Shown piece after piece: positions 56,195 to 64,000 of a stretch of 64,000 bases of DNA. Location: the NCBI RefSeq assembly GCF_001306175.1, contig NZ_LGKN01000003.1, forward strand, positions 372,001 to 436,000, in the 5' to 3' direction. The notes beneath the pieces were generated by a model. It was not told where the DNA came from and made no database searches. It was given only the letters and a program-made list of their open reading frames with translations. Within the stretch, counting starts at the first letter, position 1, and each line of letters starts with the position of its first letter. The DNA is from Ardenticatena maritima. GTDB taxonomy: Bacteria; Chloroflexota; Anaerolineae; Ardenticatenales; Ardenticatenaceae. The position numbers and the translations under genes were made by a program.

Positions 56195-58342
56195 ATGCAA
56201 GCCCGCCTGCGTCCCGTAGCGTATAGTTTGCTCTTGTTGCTCCCGACCTGGGTGTGGCTCTTCTTCACACTCGTCCCCGCGCTGGACGTGCGTTTTGAGA
56301 ACCGTCTTCTGCATTTCTACCTGGTTTCGTACACCAGCCTGTTGATGGCGCTCAGTGGCTGGTTGCTCTTCATCTTCCTGCACGATGTGCGCAACGTGCG
56401 CCTCTTCTGGATTTTGCTGGGGAACGCCCTGCTGGCGAGTTTCTTCCTCGTCCACGGCTTGACCACCCCCGGCGCACTGCTTGCCGGCTTCAACCCATCG
56501 GTTGCATGGTCTGTTGGGCTGGCGGTGCTCAGCGCGACCCTCTGCTTCTGGGCGGCTGTTCTGGTCTCGCGCCCCGCTTTTGCGGCATGGACCGAGCAGC
56601 ACCAGCGCGCCATTTTGGCGACGGCGGTGGGGGCGTACCTGCTCTGGCTGCTGCTCACCTTTGCCGCAGATGATTGGCTGCTTGACCTGTATGCCCGACT
56701 TGGCGACGTGCTGACGCGCTTCATCGAATGGAGCACGCTTGTTCTGCTGGCGGGGTTGCTTGTGGCGGCGTTGCGCCTGATTGGTGAGCGCGCCACCGCC
56801 CAGCGGCGCATTCTGCTGGTGGCGGCGCCGCTTCTTTTGCAAACCTTGCTCATCGAACCCAACGCCCCGCAATGGCAACTCTCCTGGTGGATGTTCCATG
56901 TCTGGCTGTTGGTCTTCTTCGTTGTCTCGGTGCTCATTCTGCTGAACGAATACGAGAACCTGCGCCGATTTCGGCTTCTCCCCTACTACGCGGTGTTTAG
57001 CCTGGCTATCATCGGTTTCCTCACCATCGTGCTTTCCGAAAGTGTCTTCCGTCTGGCGCGCGATGTCTTGCTTGAACAGGCGCGCGCCGAAGCCGAAGAC
57101 CTGGGTGCCCATTTGGCGGTTCTGCTCAGCCAGCAGGTGGATTTGGAGATGTTGCGCGGCAACACCGAAACGCCCGGCAGCATGGCGGATATGGTCTTGA
57201 AGCAGGTTGAAGGGTTGGGGCGGGTGCGCTTGCTCAGCCTTGCCGATCCCCAGGGACGTGTTCTCCTCAGCACGAACCACCAGCAAATTGGGCGGCGACT
57301 CCCCCTTGACGCCCCTTTGACGACGCCGTCGCACACCTTCTTGCCCGTGGGCGCGCCAATGCCGTCGGGGGAATACGGCGACCTTGCGCCAAGCGAAGCG
57401 CCGCTTTTGCAGTCGGTGTTGCCGGTGCAAATAGGCAACGATGCCGCGCTCATGCTGCTCATCACAGACGTGAGCGGGCTGATTCAGCGCGCCGAGCGCC
57501 TGCGCTGGCGGATTGTGGGAACGGGGGTCGGGTTGATGCTGGTGTTGTTCACAGCGTTGCTGGTGCTTGTCTATCGCGCCGATACATTGCTCGAAAAGCG
57601 TTCGGCGGAACTGCGCCAAGCGCTCGATTCACTCAAACGCGCCGAACAAGCCCGCCTGGACCTGACGCGCATGATTGTGCACGACTTGCAAAACCCGCTC
57701 AACGTTATTCTGGGCACGCTTGAAATGGTGCGCGAAGGTGTTTTTGGCACATTGCCGGATGAACTGGATGCGATGCTGGCACGCGCCGAGCGCGCCAGCC
57801 ATTCCATGTCGCGATTGGTCAACGATATGCTGGAAATTGCGCGCCTCGAAAGCGGCTCTTTCACGCCGCGCAAAGAGGAGATTCACGTGCCGGCGTTGCT
57901 GCAAAACGAAGCCGATGCGTTCCGCCACCGCGCCGCGCAAAACGGCACCGACATTCACGTGGAAGCCGACCACGACTTGCCACCCGCTTATGGCGATGCG
58001 GGGCTTCTCACGCGGATTGTGGACAACCTGCTGAGCAACGCCATTCGCCACACCACCGATGGCGCAATTACCCTGCGCGCATTCGTGCATGATGGCTTCA
58101 TGCATGTGCAGGTCGCCGACACAGGCGAAGGCATTCCCCCCGACGAACTCCCCCACATTTTCGATCGCTTCCGCCAGGGCAAAAATCGGCGGGGCAGTTT
58201 GGGGTTGGGGCTGGCGTTTTGCAAAATGGCAACCGAAGCCCAAGGGGGGCGCATATGGGTTGAAAGCGAAGTGGGGCGTGGAACGACCTTCACCTTCACC
58301 ATCCCCCTGACGCCGGCGCAGCGCCTGGAAGCCCACCCATGA
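56195..58342 (+). CDS. Membrane sensor histidine kinase
   Basis: 715 residues. About eight membrane helices in the first 290 residues and another pair flank an extracytoplasmic sensor-like region (about 305-450). A final helix near 465 leads into a short coiled segment, then HisKA with the phospho-acceptor His in MIVHDLQNPLNVIL. The HATPase has DNLLSNAIRHT, DTGEGIPPDELPHIF and GSLGLGLAFCKMA. The start at 56195 has GAGGA eight bases upstream; a frame opening 55 codons earlier is rejected. No response regulator adjoins it, so the partner is elsewhere. A small terminator follows. Confidence 0.9.
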   Translation: MQARLRPVAYSLLLLLPTWVWLFFTLVPALDVRFENRLLHFYLVSYTSLLMALSGWLLFIFLHDVRNVRLFWILLGNALLASFFLVHGLTTPGALLAGFNPSVAWSVGLAVLSATLCFWAAVLVSRPAFAAWTEQHQRAILATAVGAYLLWLLLTFAADDWLLDLYARLGDVLTRFIEWSTLVLLAGLLVAALRLIGERATAQRRILLVAAPLLLQTLLIEPNAPQWQLSWWMFHVWLLVFFVVSVLILLNEYENLRRFRLLPYYAVFSLAIIGFLTIVLSESVFRLARDVLLEQARAEAEDLGAHLAVLLSQQVDLEMLRGNTETPGSMADMVLKQVEGLGRVRLLSLADPQGRVLLSTNHQQIGRRLPLDAPLTTPSHTFLPVGAPMPSGEYGDLAPSEAPLLQSVLPVQIGNDAALMLLITDVSGLIQRAERLRWRIVGTGVGLMLVLFTALLVLVYRADTLLEKRSAELRQALDSLKRAEQARLDLTRMIVHDLQNPLNVILGTLEMVREGVFGTLPDELDAMLARAERASHSMSRLVNDMLEIARLESGSFTPRKEEIHVPALLQNEADAFRHRAAQNGTDIHVEADHDLPPAYGDAGLLTRIVDNLLSNAIRHTTDGAITLRAFVHDGFMHVQVADTGEGIPPDELPHIFDRFRQGKNRRGSLGLGLAFCKMATEAQGGRIWVESEVGRGTTFTFTIPLTPAQRLEAHP

Positions 58343-58389
58343 TGAACGTTTCGTGCATTTGGCACTTTGTGGTATGATGAGCCTATCTC

Positions 58390-58410
58390 AACGCCGCCTT
58401 GTGCGGCGTT
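58390..58410 (+). terminator. Terminator after the histidine kinase gene
   Basis: Stem AACGCCGC/GCGGCGTT with a CTTGT loop, then GTTTCTG. A weak promoter (TTCGTG, 17 bases, TATGAT at 58373-58378) lies just before it and could serve ychF. Confidence 0.6.
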
Positions 58411-58453
58411 GTTTCTGTGTCAAGCCCAACTCTCAAGACTTCGAGGCAGAGCG

Positions 58454-59539
58454 ATGAAAATCGGCATTATTGGTTTACCAAATAGTGGCAAGACGACCGT
58501 CTTCAATGCGTTGACGCGCGGCGAAGCCGAAACGGCGGCGTTTTCGGGCGGGCATTTGCAAATCAACACCGCCGTGGTGGATGTGCCCGATGAACGGGTA
58601 GACCGCCTGAGCGCCATGTACAACCCGCGGCGTACCATCTACGCGCAAGTGACCTACAACGACATTGCGGGCATGACCAAAGGGGCGGGGGAGCGCGGCA
58701 TTAGCGGCCCCTTGCTCAACGCCATCAGCGCCAACGACGCCCTGCTGCACGTGGTGCGCGCGTTTGAAGACCCCAATGTGCCCCATCTGGATGATACCAT
58801 TGACCCTGTGCGTGATTTCCACGCGCTGGAAGATGAATTGGTGCTCAACGACCTGATTACCGTTGAAAAGCGCCTGGAACGCTTGGCGGACGAACTGCGC
58901 AAGCAAAACCTGCAAAAAAGCGCCCGCGAAGCGCTGGAAGAGGAAAAAGCCTTGCTCGAACGCCTGCGCGACCATCTCGAAGCGGGACACCCCCTGCGCG
59001 AACTCGACCTGACGCCCGAAGAAGAGAAGCGCATTCGCAGTTTCTCGTTCCTCTCGCAAAAGCCCATGCTTGTTGTCATCAACCTGGGAGATGAGCAACC
59101 CGAGCCTGATTTGAGCGCCTACCGCATTGGCAAACGCGCCATGATTACCACGCTCCGCGGGCGATTGGAAGCCGAGCTGGCGGTGATGGAGCCCGAAGAA
59201 GCGGCCGAGTTTCTGGAAGAGTTTGGCATTGAAGAACCCGGCTTGAAGCGCGTCATTCGCATGAGCTATGACCTGCTCAACCTCAAAACCTTCTTCACCG
59301 TTGGGGAAGACGAAGTCCGCGCCTGGACGGTGCCCGCCGACGCCACCGCTCCCGAAGCGGCGGGCGCGATTCACAGCGACTTACAACGCGGCTTCATTCG
59401 CGCCGAAGTGGTGCATTACAACGATTTGATTGAAGCGGGGAGCATGGCGGAAGCCCGCAAGCGCGGATTGGTGCGACTGGAAGGCAAAGAGTACGTCGTG
59501 CAGGACGGCGATATTTTGAGCATTCGCTTCAACGTCTAA
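58454..59539 (+). CDS. ychF: YchF-family (Obg-related) ATPase/GTPase
   Basis: 361 residues. The P-loop is GLPNSGKTTVFNALT, G3 is YNDIAGMTKGAGERG and the G4-position loop is VVINLGDEQ, lacking the GTP-specifying NKxD, as in YchF, which prefers ATP. A coiled-coil insertion (about 130-200) and a C-terminal TGS-like domain (about 270-361, ending in VRLEGKEYVVQDGDILSIRFNV) follow. YchF binds ribosomes and is implicated in stress and redox responses. The start at 58454 is the family start (KIGIIGLPN). Weak ribosome site. Confidence 0.93.
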   Translation: MKIGIIGLPNSGKTTVFNALTRGEAETAAFSGGHLQINTAVVDVPDERVDRLSAMYNPRRTIYAQVTYNDIAGMTKGAGERGISGPLLNAISANDALLHVVRAFEDPNVPHLDDTIDPVRDFHALEDELVLNDLITVEKRLERLADELRKQNLQKSAREALEEEKALLERLRDHLEAGHPLRELDLTPEEEKRIRSFSFLSQKPMLVVINLGDEQPEPDLSAYRIGKRAMITTLRGRLEAELAVMEPEEAAEFLEEFGIEEPGLKRVIRMSYDLLNLKTFFTVGEDEVRAWTVPADATAPEAAGAIHSDLQRGFIRAEVVHYNDLIEAGSMAEARKRGLVRLEGKEYVVQDGDILSIRFNV

Positions 59540-59560
59540 CCGCAACGTCTCGCCAACGAA

Positions 59561-59594
59561 AACGCCCTGTCAGGTGTGCGTCTGACAGGGCGTT
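59561..59594. terminator. Bidirectional terminator with CCTGTCAGG core
   Basis: A 13-bp stem AACGCCCTGTCAG/CTGACAGGGCGTT with an 8-base loop and a T-run of six on the plus strand. It separates converging ychF and the dapA-like gene. Confidence 0.9.
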
Positions 59595-59600
59595 TTTTCT

Positions 59601-60500
59601 TCATGGAAGGGCGGCGACGGCGGCGGCGATACGCGCGCGTTGCGCCTCATCCACAGGCGAAAGCGGTGGGCGTGATGGACCAGCCGCCCAGCCGCGTGCT
59701 TCAACCCCCGCCTTGATGCCCCCAATGCCTGTTCCGGCAAGCGCCTCATTCAGTGCGAGCAAGGCGCTGTGGAAGCGCCGCGCCTCTTCGATACGCCCGG
59801 CGCGCGCCGCGTTGAACAAAGCGACACACGTTTCGGGCGCGATATTAGCCAGCGCCAGAATCAACCCGTCAGCTGCGCCGTCGAGCAACGCCCCCAGGGC
59901 ATAGACCGCCGAACCGTTCAGGATGCGAAACGTCGGCGGCGTGGCGCGGCGAATGGCGAGCAGGCTGGCGGGCGCGCCGCTGGAATCCTTGATGCCGACA
60001 ATGTTGGGATGCGTTGCCAAATCGGCGACCAGCGCCGGCGAGAGCGTGATGTGCGTGAATTGCGGAATGTTGTAGAGCAAAACCGGCACCGGGCTGGCGT
60101 CCGCAACGGCTTCGTAATGGCGGCGCAGGGCGCTTTGGGTGTACTGGGGCGTGTAGTAGGTGGGAGCGACGACCAGCACTGCGTCAGCGCCCGCCTCGGC
60201 GGCGCGCAGCGTGGCTTCAATGGTAGCGGCGGTGCTGTTGCGCCCCGTGCCCACCAGCAACAGGCGGTCATGGGGAACGGTGCGGCGGGCGATTTGCACC
60301 AGCATGCCCTGTTCAAATTCGGTCAGCAGCGGTGTTTCGCCTGTCGAGCCCAGCACCAGGTAGCCCGTCAAGCCGAGGGAATTCCAGGCGTGCAGGTTGG
60401 CTTCAAAACCGTCAATGTCGAGCGTGCCATTCTCCAGCATGGGCGTGACGACGGCGGGAATGACGCCTTGCAACGCGCGGAGCACGTCTTCGCGGTTCAT
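59601..60500 (-). CDS. DapA/NanA-family aldolase (dihydrodipicolinate synthase-like)
   Basis: 299 residues, TIM barrel. GSTGETPLLTEFE is the phosphate/carboxylate loop, Tyr lies in PVLLYNIPQF and the Schiff-base lysine in IVGIKDSSG. The family includes 4-hydroxy-tetrahydrodipicolinate synthase and several pyruvate aldolases. The exact substrate is not certain because the neighbours are not lysine genes. The ATG overlaps the stop of the FdhE-like gene (ATGA) and follows GGAGACG. Confidence 0.85.
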   Translation of the reverse strand: MNREDVLRALQGVIPAVVTPMLENGTLDIDGFEANLHAWNSLGLTGYLVLGSTGETPLLTEFEQGMLVQIARRTVPHDRLLLVGTGRNSTAATIEATLRAAEAGADAVLVVAPTYYTPQYTQSALRRHYEAVADASPVPVLLYNIPQFTHITLSPALVADLATHPNIVGIKDSSGAPASLLAIRRATPPTFRILNGSAVYALGALLDGAADGLILALANIAPETCVALFNAARAGRIEEARRFHSALLALNEALAGTGIGGIKAGVEARGWAAGPSRPPLSPVDEAQRARIAAAVAALP

Positions 60501-61324
60501 GTCTCGTCTCCTTCGGCAAAATCTTCAAAGGCTTCGGGGCGTGTGTAGCCCTGTTCAACGGCTGAATAGTCCAGCCCCGGCGTCAAAAAGCGTTCCAGCA
60601 CGGCGTTGAGCGTGCCTTCAAAGCGGCGGCTATCCACGCCTTTGATGTAGGAACCGCAGGCGTCGCACACGTCAATGCGGTACACCTCATCCTCGGTGGT
60701 GTAGAACCCCAACATGTCGGGGGAATCTTCGCCGCAGAAGGGACAGACGCCGTTGGGGAAGCGCCATTCCGCGGCGCAGCGTTCGCAGAGCAGACGCCGC
60801 CATTTGTTGGAAACGATGACTTCAAAATCGGGAAACCCGCCGCAAACGGGGCAGTAGCCGCGCAGCCACTCATCCAGCGGCAGATGGGGCGTGAGTTGCG
60901 CGGCGGCTTCCCAAAGCCAAGGCGTCAAGGCGCTTTGCATGAGCGCATCCATGGCAGCGCCTTTGCCCGTCGTGTTGTCGTGGTAGTAGCGTGCCGCAAG
61001 TTCGACGCTTTCCTCCGGGGTGGGGGCTTGGCACTCAGGCACGCGCTCACGGAGCAACGCCGCCACCTGTTCCACCCAAGGGTGGAACGTTGACGGGGCA
61101 AGACCAAGCCACTCAAAGCGCAGCGCCGGTTCCCCCGAACGCAACCACTGCTTGCGGGAAAAGTCGGCGAGGTGCTTGCTCAGGTCAAGCTCCAGGGCGG
61201 CTTGTTGTTGGGCAAGCAAGGCAAACAGGCGGTGGTAAAAGTGCAACAGGTCGGCTTCATCTTCGGGCGCGTTGGCGCTCTGTGCCGCAAGGGCTTCGGC
61301 GAGGTCGGCCAGGGTATGCTTCAT
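60497..61324 (-). CDS. fdhE: FdhE-like formate dehydrogenase accessory protein
   Basis: 275 residues. Four CxxC pairs form the FdhE rubredoxin-like metal sites: CPVCGG, CERC, CPFCG and CDACGSYIK. The N-terminal half is helical. FdhE binds iron and helps activate molybdenum- or tungsten-dependent formate dehydrogenase. No such dehydrogenase lies in the window, but a tungstate importer lies 6 kb away. AAAGGAGG precedes the ATG. Coupled to the dapA-like gene downstream. Confidence 0.85.
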   Translation of the reverse strand: MKHTLADLAEALAAQSANAPEDEADLLHFYHRLFALLAQQQAALELDLSKHLADFSRKQWLRSGEPALRFEWLGLAPSTFHPWVEQVAALLRERVPECQAPTPEESVELAARYYHDNTTGKGAAMDALMQSALTPWLWEAAAQLTPHLPLDEWLRGYCPVCGGFPDFEVIVSNKWRRLLCERCAAEWRFPNGVCPFCGEDSPDMLGFYTTEDEVYRIDVCDACGSYIKGVDSRRFEGTLNAVLERFLTPGLDYSAVEQGYTRPEAFEDFAEGDET

Positions 61325-61364
61325 TGTGGCCTCCTTTGCGGGGTTGCGGGTTGATGAAAGAAAA

Positions 61365-61393
61365 AAGGCGAGCGGTCGAAACCGTCTCGCCTT
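61365..61393 (-). terminator. Terminator of acpP
   Basis: Stem AAGGCGAG/CTCGCCTT with an inner CGGT/ACCG stem and CGAA loop. On the minus strand a T-run follows. Confidence 0.85.
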
Positions 61394-61416
61394 CGTCGAG
61401 CCAGTCGTTTGGTGAA

Positions 61417-61656
61417 TTACGCTGCGCCGTGTTGTTCCAGGTAGCGGACGGCGTCGCCCACGGTCTGGATTTCTTGCGCTTCTTCGTCGGAGATTTCGCC
61501 GCCGAATTCTTCTTCAAACGCCATGATGAGTTCGACGAGGTCGAGCGAGTCGGCTTCGAGGTCTTCGCGGAAGCGAGCGTCCATCGTGACTTTTTCGGGA
61601 TCAACGTCAAGTTGCTCCACAATGATAGCACGGACGCGTTCAAAAATGTCGGACAT
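61417..61656 (-). CDS. acpP: Acyl carrier protein
   Basis: 79 residues, acidic, helical. The phosphopantetheine site is [20 protein letters not shown] with the DSL serine. It carries growing acyl chains for the FabF/FabH enzymes encoded at 36-38 kb. GGAGAGG precedes the ATG. The gene has its own strong promoter and terminator. Confidence 0.97.
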   Translation of the reverse strand: MSDIFERVRAIIVEQLDVDPEKVTMDARFREDLEADSLDLVELIMAFEEEFGGEISDEEAQEIQTVGDAVRYLEQHGAA

Positions 61657-61719
61657 GGTTCCTCTCCTTTGCGAAATTGTTGTTTGCCTGCTTTATTCAA
61701 ACGTCGGCAACTGCGCGCT

Positions 61720-61748
61720 AGTATATCGGTTTGTTGCCCGAACGTCAA
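61720..61748 (-). promoter_or_regulatory. Promoter of acpP
   Basis: Minus-strand TTGACG (61743-61748), 17 bases, TATACT (61720-61725): one of the closest matches to consensus in the window. Confidence 0.75.
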
Positions 61749-61900
61749 TTGCCAAAACCCATGTGTACGGCAAAAGTTACTTGTGTGATAGGCAAAAATC
61801 GCGGGTGAGGTATACTACACCGTTGCGAGGTTCGTCAAGCGTGATGAGTCCGCCTGGAAGCAAAACAGAAGCATGTGAGGCAAAGAGGGAGCGAGGGGAT

Positions 61901-62647
61901 ATGCGTTTTGGGACGAGTCGTCAAGAAGTGCTGATTACGTTCACCTTGATGTTTCTGGGCGCGGCGGCTGGTTGGGCTTTTGCCGCCGGCACAGGGCGCG
62001 AAATTCCCGGTGCGCTCACGGGGGGCGCGCTGGGGGCGCTCTTTGGCGCATCGGTGGGGGAACTTTTTATGGAACTTGAACGCTCGCGGTTTGGCGCACT
62101 GGCGCTTGGCGGCGTGCTTGGCGGTGTCGGTGCGGGGGCGTTTTTCGCGCTCCGCTTGCCGCCGGAGCAAATGGGGGGCGCTATTCTTGCCGCTTTCACG
62201 GGCGCCGTCGCCGGCGCAATTCTCGCGTCCATGCTGGTCTGGGTGCGCCGTGATGGACCGGCACTCTGGCGCGCTTTTCTGGCAACCACTGCCACGCTCG
62301 ACACGGATGCGCCCGTGCTCAACCGTTTTCGCCTGACCGTCGCCCTCAGCGGCATGGGGGCGTTTTTGGCGCTGCTGAGCGGCTGGCTTCAGCGGATGGC
62401 GTTGCCGGTGGTGGCTGGGTTGGCGCTGGTGGGGCTGGCGCTCGGATTCGTGAACGGGTACGGCGGCACGCGCACGGTGCGCGGCACCGCGTTGGGGACG
62501 TTCGCCGGGCTGGTGCTGGGGCTACTGGGCGGCGTGCTGGGTGTTGGGGCGTCGTTTTTCGCCACGCTCATCTCCGGGCTTGCGCTGGGCATGTTGTTGG
62601 GCGGCGTGGGCGGCATGCTCTTCCCGATAGGTGGACGCCATGAATGA
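61901..62647 (+). CDS. Glycine-rich multi-helix membrane protein
   Basis: 248 residues with about eight short, Gly/Ala-rich helices (GALTGGALGALFGASVG, ALGGVLGGVGAGAFFAL and similar), suggesting tightly packed GxxxG helices. No family recognised. GAGGGAGCGAGGGG precedes the ATG. A TATACT at 61811-61816 is a possible -10 box without a convincing -35. Its last eight bases overlap the methyltransferase gene. Confidence 0.75.
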   Translation: MRFGTSRQEVLITFTLMFLGAAAGWAFAAGTGREIPGALTGGALGALFGASVGELFMELERSRFGALALGGVLGGVGAGAFFALRLPPEQMGGAILAAFTGAVAGAILASMLVWVRRDGPALWRAFLATTATLDTDAPVLNRFRLTVALSGMGAFLALLSGWLQRMALPVVAGLALVGLALGFVNGYGGTRTVRGTALGTFAGLVLGLLGGVLGVGASFFATLISGLALGMLLGGVGGMLFPIGGRHE

Positions 62648-63374
62648 CGTGCGCTACTACCAAACCCGTGGGCGCTGGTTGGCGGGCGCTATTCGCGCGG
62701 GCACATTCACACCCGAAGACGCTCAGCCGCGTTTCGAGTTTCTCATGCAGACCCCCATTGCGCGGGCGCGCCGTCTGCTGCACATTGGCAGCGGCACAGC
62801 CGGCGTGAGTTTGCTGCTTGGGCGGCATGGTTTTCGCCCCGTGGCGGTTGAATTGTCGGCAGACCTTGCCGCGCTCGCGCGTGAAGCCTCGCTGGCGCGT
62901 GGGTGGGCGGTGGCGGTGTTGAACGAAGATTTCCGCACGTTAGACTTTCCGCCCTACTTCGACGCGATTTTGGCTGACGGTATGTTGCCCTTTGGGCAGC
63001 CTTCCGAAGCCGAAACCGTCGAAGCGGTGCAAAAAGTGGCGGATTTGCTGCGACCAGGCGGCTATTTGCTCTTTGGCTCGCCTGAATGGCGACCAGCGCC
63101 GACGTGGCGACGCCGCTACACCACGCCGCAAGGCGAGGTACTGGAAGAAGCCGTTTTCGACGCCGAGACGCGCACCGTCCTGCGCACGTTGACCCCGCCG
63201 GAGGGGGAACCGCTGACACTGCGTCGGCGGTGGCAGACGCCGGCTGAAATGCGCGCCATGCTCGAAACAGCCGGGTTGGTGGTGGTTCAGCAGTGGCGTG
63301 CTTTCGACCCACAAGCCGCCTGGCAAGAGGCGGAAGATGGGACGGGGCTGGTTTGGTTGGCGCGTCGTCGCTAG
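62640..63374 (+). CDS. Class I SAM-dependent methyltransferase
   Basis: 244 residues. Motif I is LHIGSGTAGVSLLLG, the acidic end of strand 2 is PVAVELS, motif II-III is EDFRTLDFPPYFDAILADGML and LLRPGGYLLFGSPE is motif III. This is a small-molecule-type methyltransferase; the substrate is unknown. The ATG at 62640 overlaps the upstream stop; a GTG three codons earlier is possible. A small CCGCA/TGCGG hairpin (63381-63394) follows. Confidence 0.85.
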   Translation: MNDVRYYQTRGRWLAGAIRAGTFTPEDAQPRFEFLMQTPIARARRLLHIGSGTAGVSLLLGRHGFRPVAVELSADLAALAREASLARGWAVAVLNEDFRTLDFPPYFDAILADGMLPFGQPSEAETVEAVQKVADLLRPGGYLLFGSPEWRPAPTWRRRYTTPQGEVLEEAVFDAETRTVLRTLTPPEGEPLTLRRRWQTPAEMRAMLETAGLVVVQQWRAFDPQAAWQEAEDGTGLVWLARRR

Positions 63375-63505
63375 TACGACAACCGCACTTGTGCGGATAG
63401 AGTTTCTCGACTGTGATAGCGGTAAAGCCAAGGGGAGAGCGGACTGGACGAATTACGAAGTGCGTTCCTGACACAGTTGGTACCGGTATATCATGCTCTC
63501 CATGA

Positions 63506-63661
63506 TGGCCATGCATGGTTCGTCTCTCCGCTGCCGGGCAACGGAAAAAAGGGGCCAAGTTGGGATTGGCCGACCTGACGGTGCTGGAAGTGCGTCGGCT
63601 GCTGGCGGTGACGTTCCCCCTCCCCCCGCATTCGGTGGAGCTGTGGTATAAACCCCGATAA
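63506..63661 (+). pseudogene. Possible degenerate transposase C-terminus
   Basis: The plus-strand frame ending with TAA at 63659-63661 reads AKLGLADLTVLEVRRLLAV and then TFPLPPHSVELWYKPR. The LTVxEVRRLL pattern followed by a Trp/Arg ending resembles the last residues of IS701/IS4-like transposases. There is no start or catalytic domain. The preceding bases (63430-63560) stay open in a shifted frame (LDELRSAFLTQLVPVYHALH), consistent with a frameshifted relic. The match is by memory of a pattern and is weak. Confidence 0.3.
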
Positions 63662-63725
63662 GCGCGGTTGTAGTAATAGGCAATTGGTATTATCCACTGC
63701 TCTTCGAGCACTTCCCTTGGGCGAT

Positions 63726-63752
63726 TTGACAATGTCACCAACGGCGTATAAT
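63726..63752 (+). promoter_or_regulatory. Promoter with consensus hexamers
   Basis: TTGACA (63726-63731) and TATAAT (63747-63752) are perfect, but the spacer is only 15 bases. It points to the short ORF at 63896 and whatever lies past the window edge. Confidence 0.6.
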
Positions 63753-63810
63753 AGCGCCCGTTTTTGAAGCAGAAAGGCCGCGGCATCGCGGCATATCCGC
63801 AAACACTTCG

Positions 63811-63843
63811 GTCGTCTTCTTGTCGTCTTCGAGTCGTTCTCTG
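63811..63843 (+). repeat. Three 11-bp direct repeats (GTCGTCTTC-type)
   Basis: GTCGTCTTC at 63811 and 63822 and GTCGTTCTC at 63833, each exactly 11 bases apart, one helical turn. Such phasing is typical of tandem binding sites for OmpR/PhoB-type regulators. A possible -10 box (TATAAC, 63868-63873) lies 25 bases downstream without a -35. Confidence 0.55.
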
Positions 63844-63895
63844 CAAAGGCTGCTGCTGTCAACCACATATAACTTTCACTCCCGGAGGAAATCTT

Positions 63896-63952
63896 ATGGT
63901 GCATTTACGCCAGCTTGTACGTGTGGGGTTCATTAGCACTACCGGACTATAA
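63896..63952 (+). CDS. Possible 18-residue leader peptide
   Basis: GGAGGAAATCTT stands directly before ATG at 63896, and the frame closes with TAA at 63950-63952 after 18 codons (MVHLRQLVRVGFISTTGL). Strong ribosome site, clear promoter region and short length suggest a leader peptide upstream of a gene beyond the window. It could also be chance. Confidence 0.4.
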   Translation: MVHLRQLVRVGFISTTGL

Positions 63953-64000
63953 CTCAGCTACTCGCATCTCCGTTTTCAAGATTTCTGCAGGCACAACCAT

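Larger units (their letters stand above)
63375..64000. other. 626-base region without a full-length gene
   Basis: It contains a weak hairpin after the methyltransferase gene, the possible transposase relic, a GCCGCG/CGCGGC hairpin at 63777-63792, the consensus promoter, the 11-bp repeats and the short ORF. The base composition is lower in G+C than the neighbours. From 63953 to the edge I see nothing further. Confidence 0.6.

Noticed and set aside
63811-63843. CRISPR array
   Set aside because: The repeat unit is only 11 bases with no spacers; tandem binding sites are a better reading.
62743-63846. A 367-codon minus-strand frame spanning the last methyltransferase gene and the right-edge region
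   Set aside because: It runs antisense through a clear methyltransferase and the sequence has no domain-like pattern.

Overview
The window is a G+C-rich stretch of bacterial chromosome, densely packed with genes on both strands. It is most likely from the phylum Chloroflexota, near Ardenticatenia/Anaerolineae. That assignment is inference from gene content. The canonical rpsB-tsf-pyrH-frr-uppS-cdsA run is followed by a class II HMG-CoA reductase (mevalonate pathway) where many bacteria carry dxr. EF-Ts is of the short type. FHA-domain signalling proteins, a baeRF protein, a MoxR/DUF58/DUF4129 set and a K+-dependent membrane pyrophosphatase are also present. I saw no rRNA, tRNA, CRISPR array or intact insertion sequence; one possible transposase remnant lies near the right edge.

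Layout. 1-7.1 kb: a truncated baeRF gene, an FHA-winged-helix regulator, the ion-pumping pyrophosphatase hppA divergent from a Ca2+/Na+ exchanger, a membrane-anchored FHA protein and small or unknown membrane proteins. 7.1-12.5 kb: a DUF971 protein, the tldD/pmbA protease pair, a THUMP-type RNA methyltransferase, and an unknown gene whose transcript should begin with two GAAA-capped hairpins. 12.5-16.3 kb: a 1259-residue hybrid histidine kinase. 16.4-22.8 kb: a leftward nine-gene operon joining two glycosyltransferases to a complete partner-switching set (two STAS proteins, an anti-sigma-type ATPase, a SpoIIE phosphatase and a receiver), a tyrosine-recombinase-like protein without its catalytic C-terminus, and a 4-TM transporter-like protein. 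22.9-26.7 kb: MoxR-DUF58-DUF4129.

26.8-36.1 kb: an EamA transporter, RNase Z, a CopD-like protein, an M23 peptidase lipoprotein, an HDAC-family protein with a Lys/Arg-rich tail, a DEAD/DEAH helicase with a C-terminal cysteine cluster, an unknown protein and an alpha/beta hydrolase. 36.1-38.6 kb: fabF-fabH. 38.6-49 kb: the translation/lipid cluster from rpsB (with a structured leader) through cdsA, a 7TM-GAF-HTH protein, HMG-CoA reductase, threonine aldolase and a methyltransferase. 49-56 kb, leftward: uvrA, and the run SDR-DUF503-tupA-fused tupBC (tungstate uptake). 56-64 kb: a histidine kinase, ychF, a dapA-like aldolase with an fdhE-like gene, acpP, a membrane protein and a methyltransferase. 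The last 600 bases lack a large gene but hold a consensus promoter, three 11-bp direct repeats and a possible 18-codon leader peptide.

Working together: tungstate uptake and the FdhE-like chaperone suggest a W/Mo formate dehydrogenase elsewhere in the genome. HMG-CoA reductase, UppS, CdsA and the polyprenyl-phosphate glycosyltransferase connect isoprenoid supply to envelope glycoconjugates. The partner-switching operon could tie glycan or glycolipid synthesis to stress signalling. Readable promoters follow the sigma-A pattern (for example TTGACG-17-TATACT for acpP, TTGGTC-17-TATACT for rpsB), and several intergenic hairpins share an ACCTGACAGGT core.
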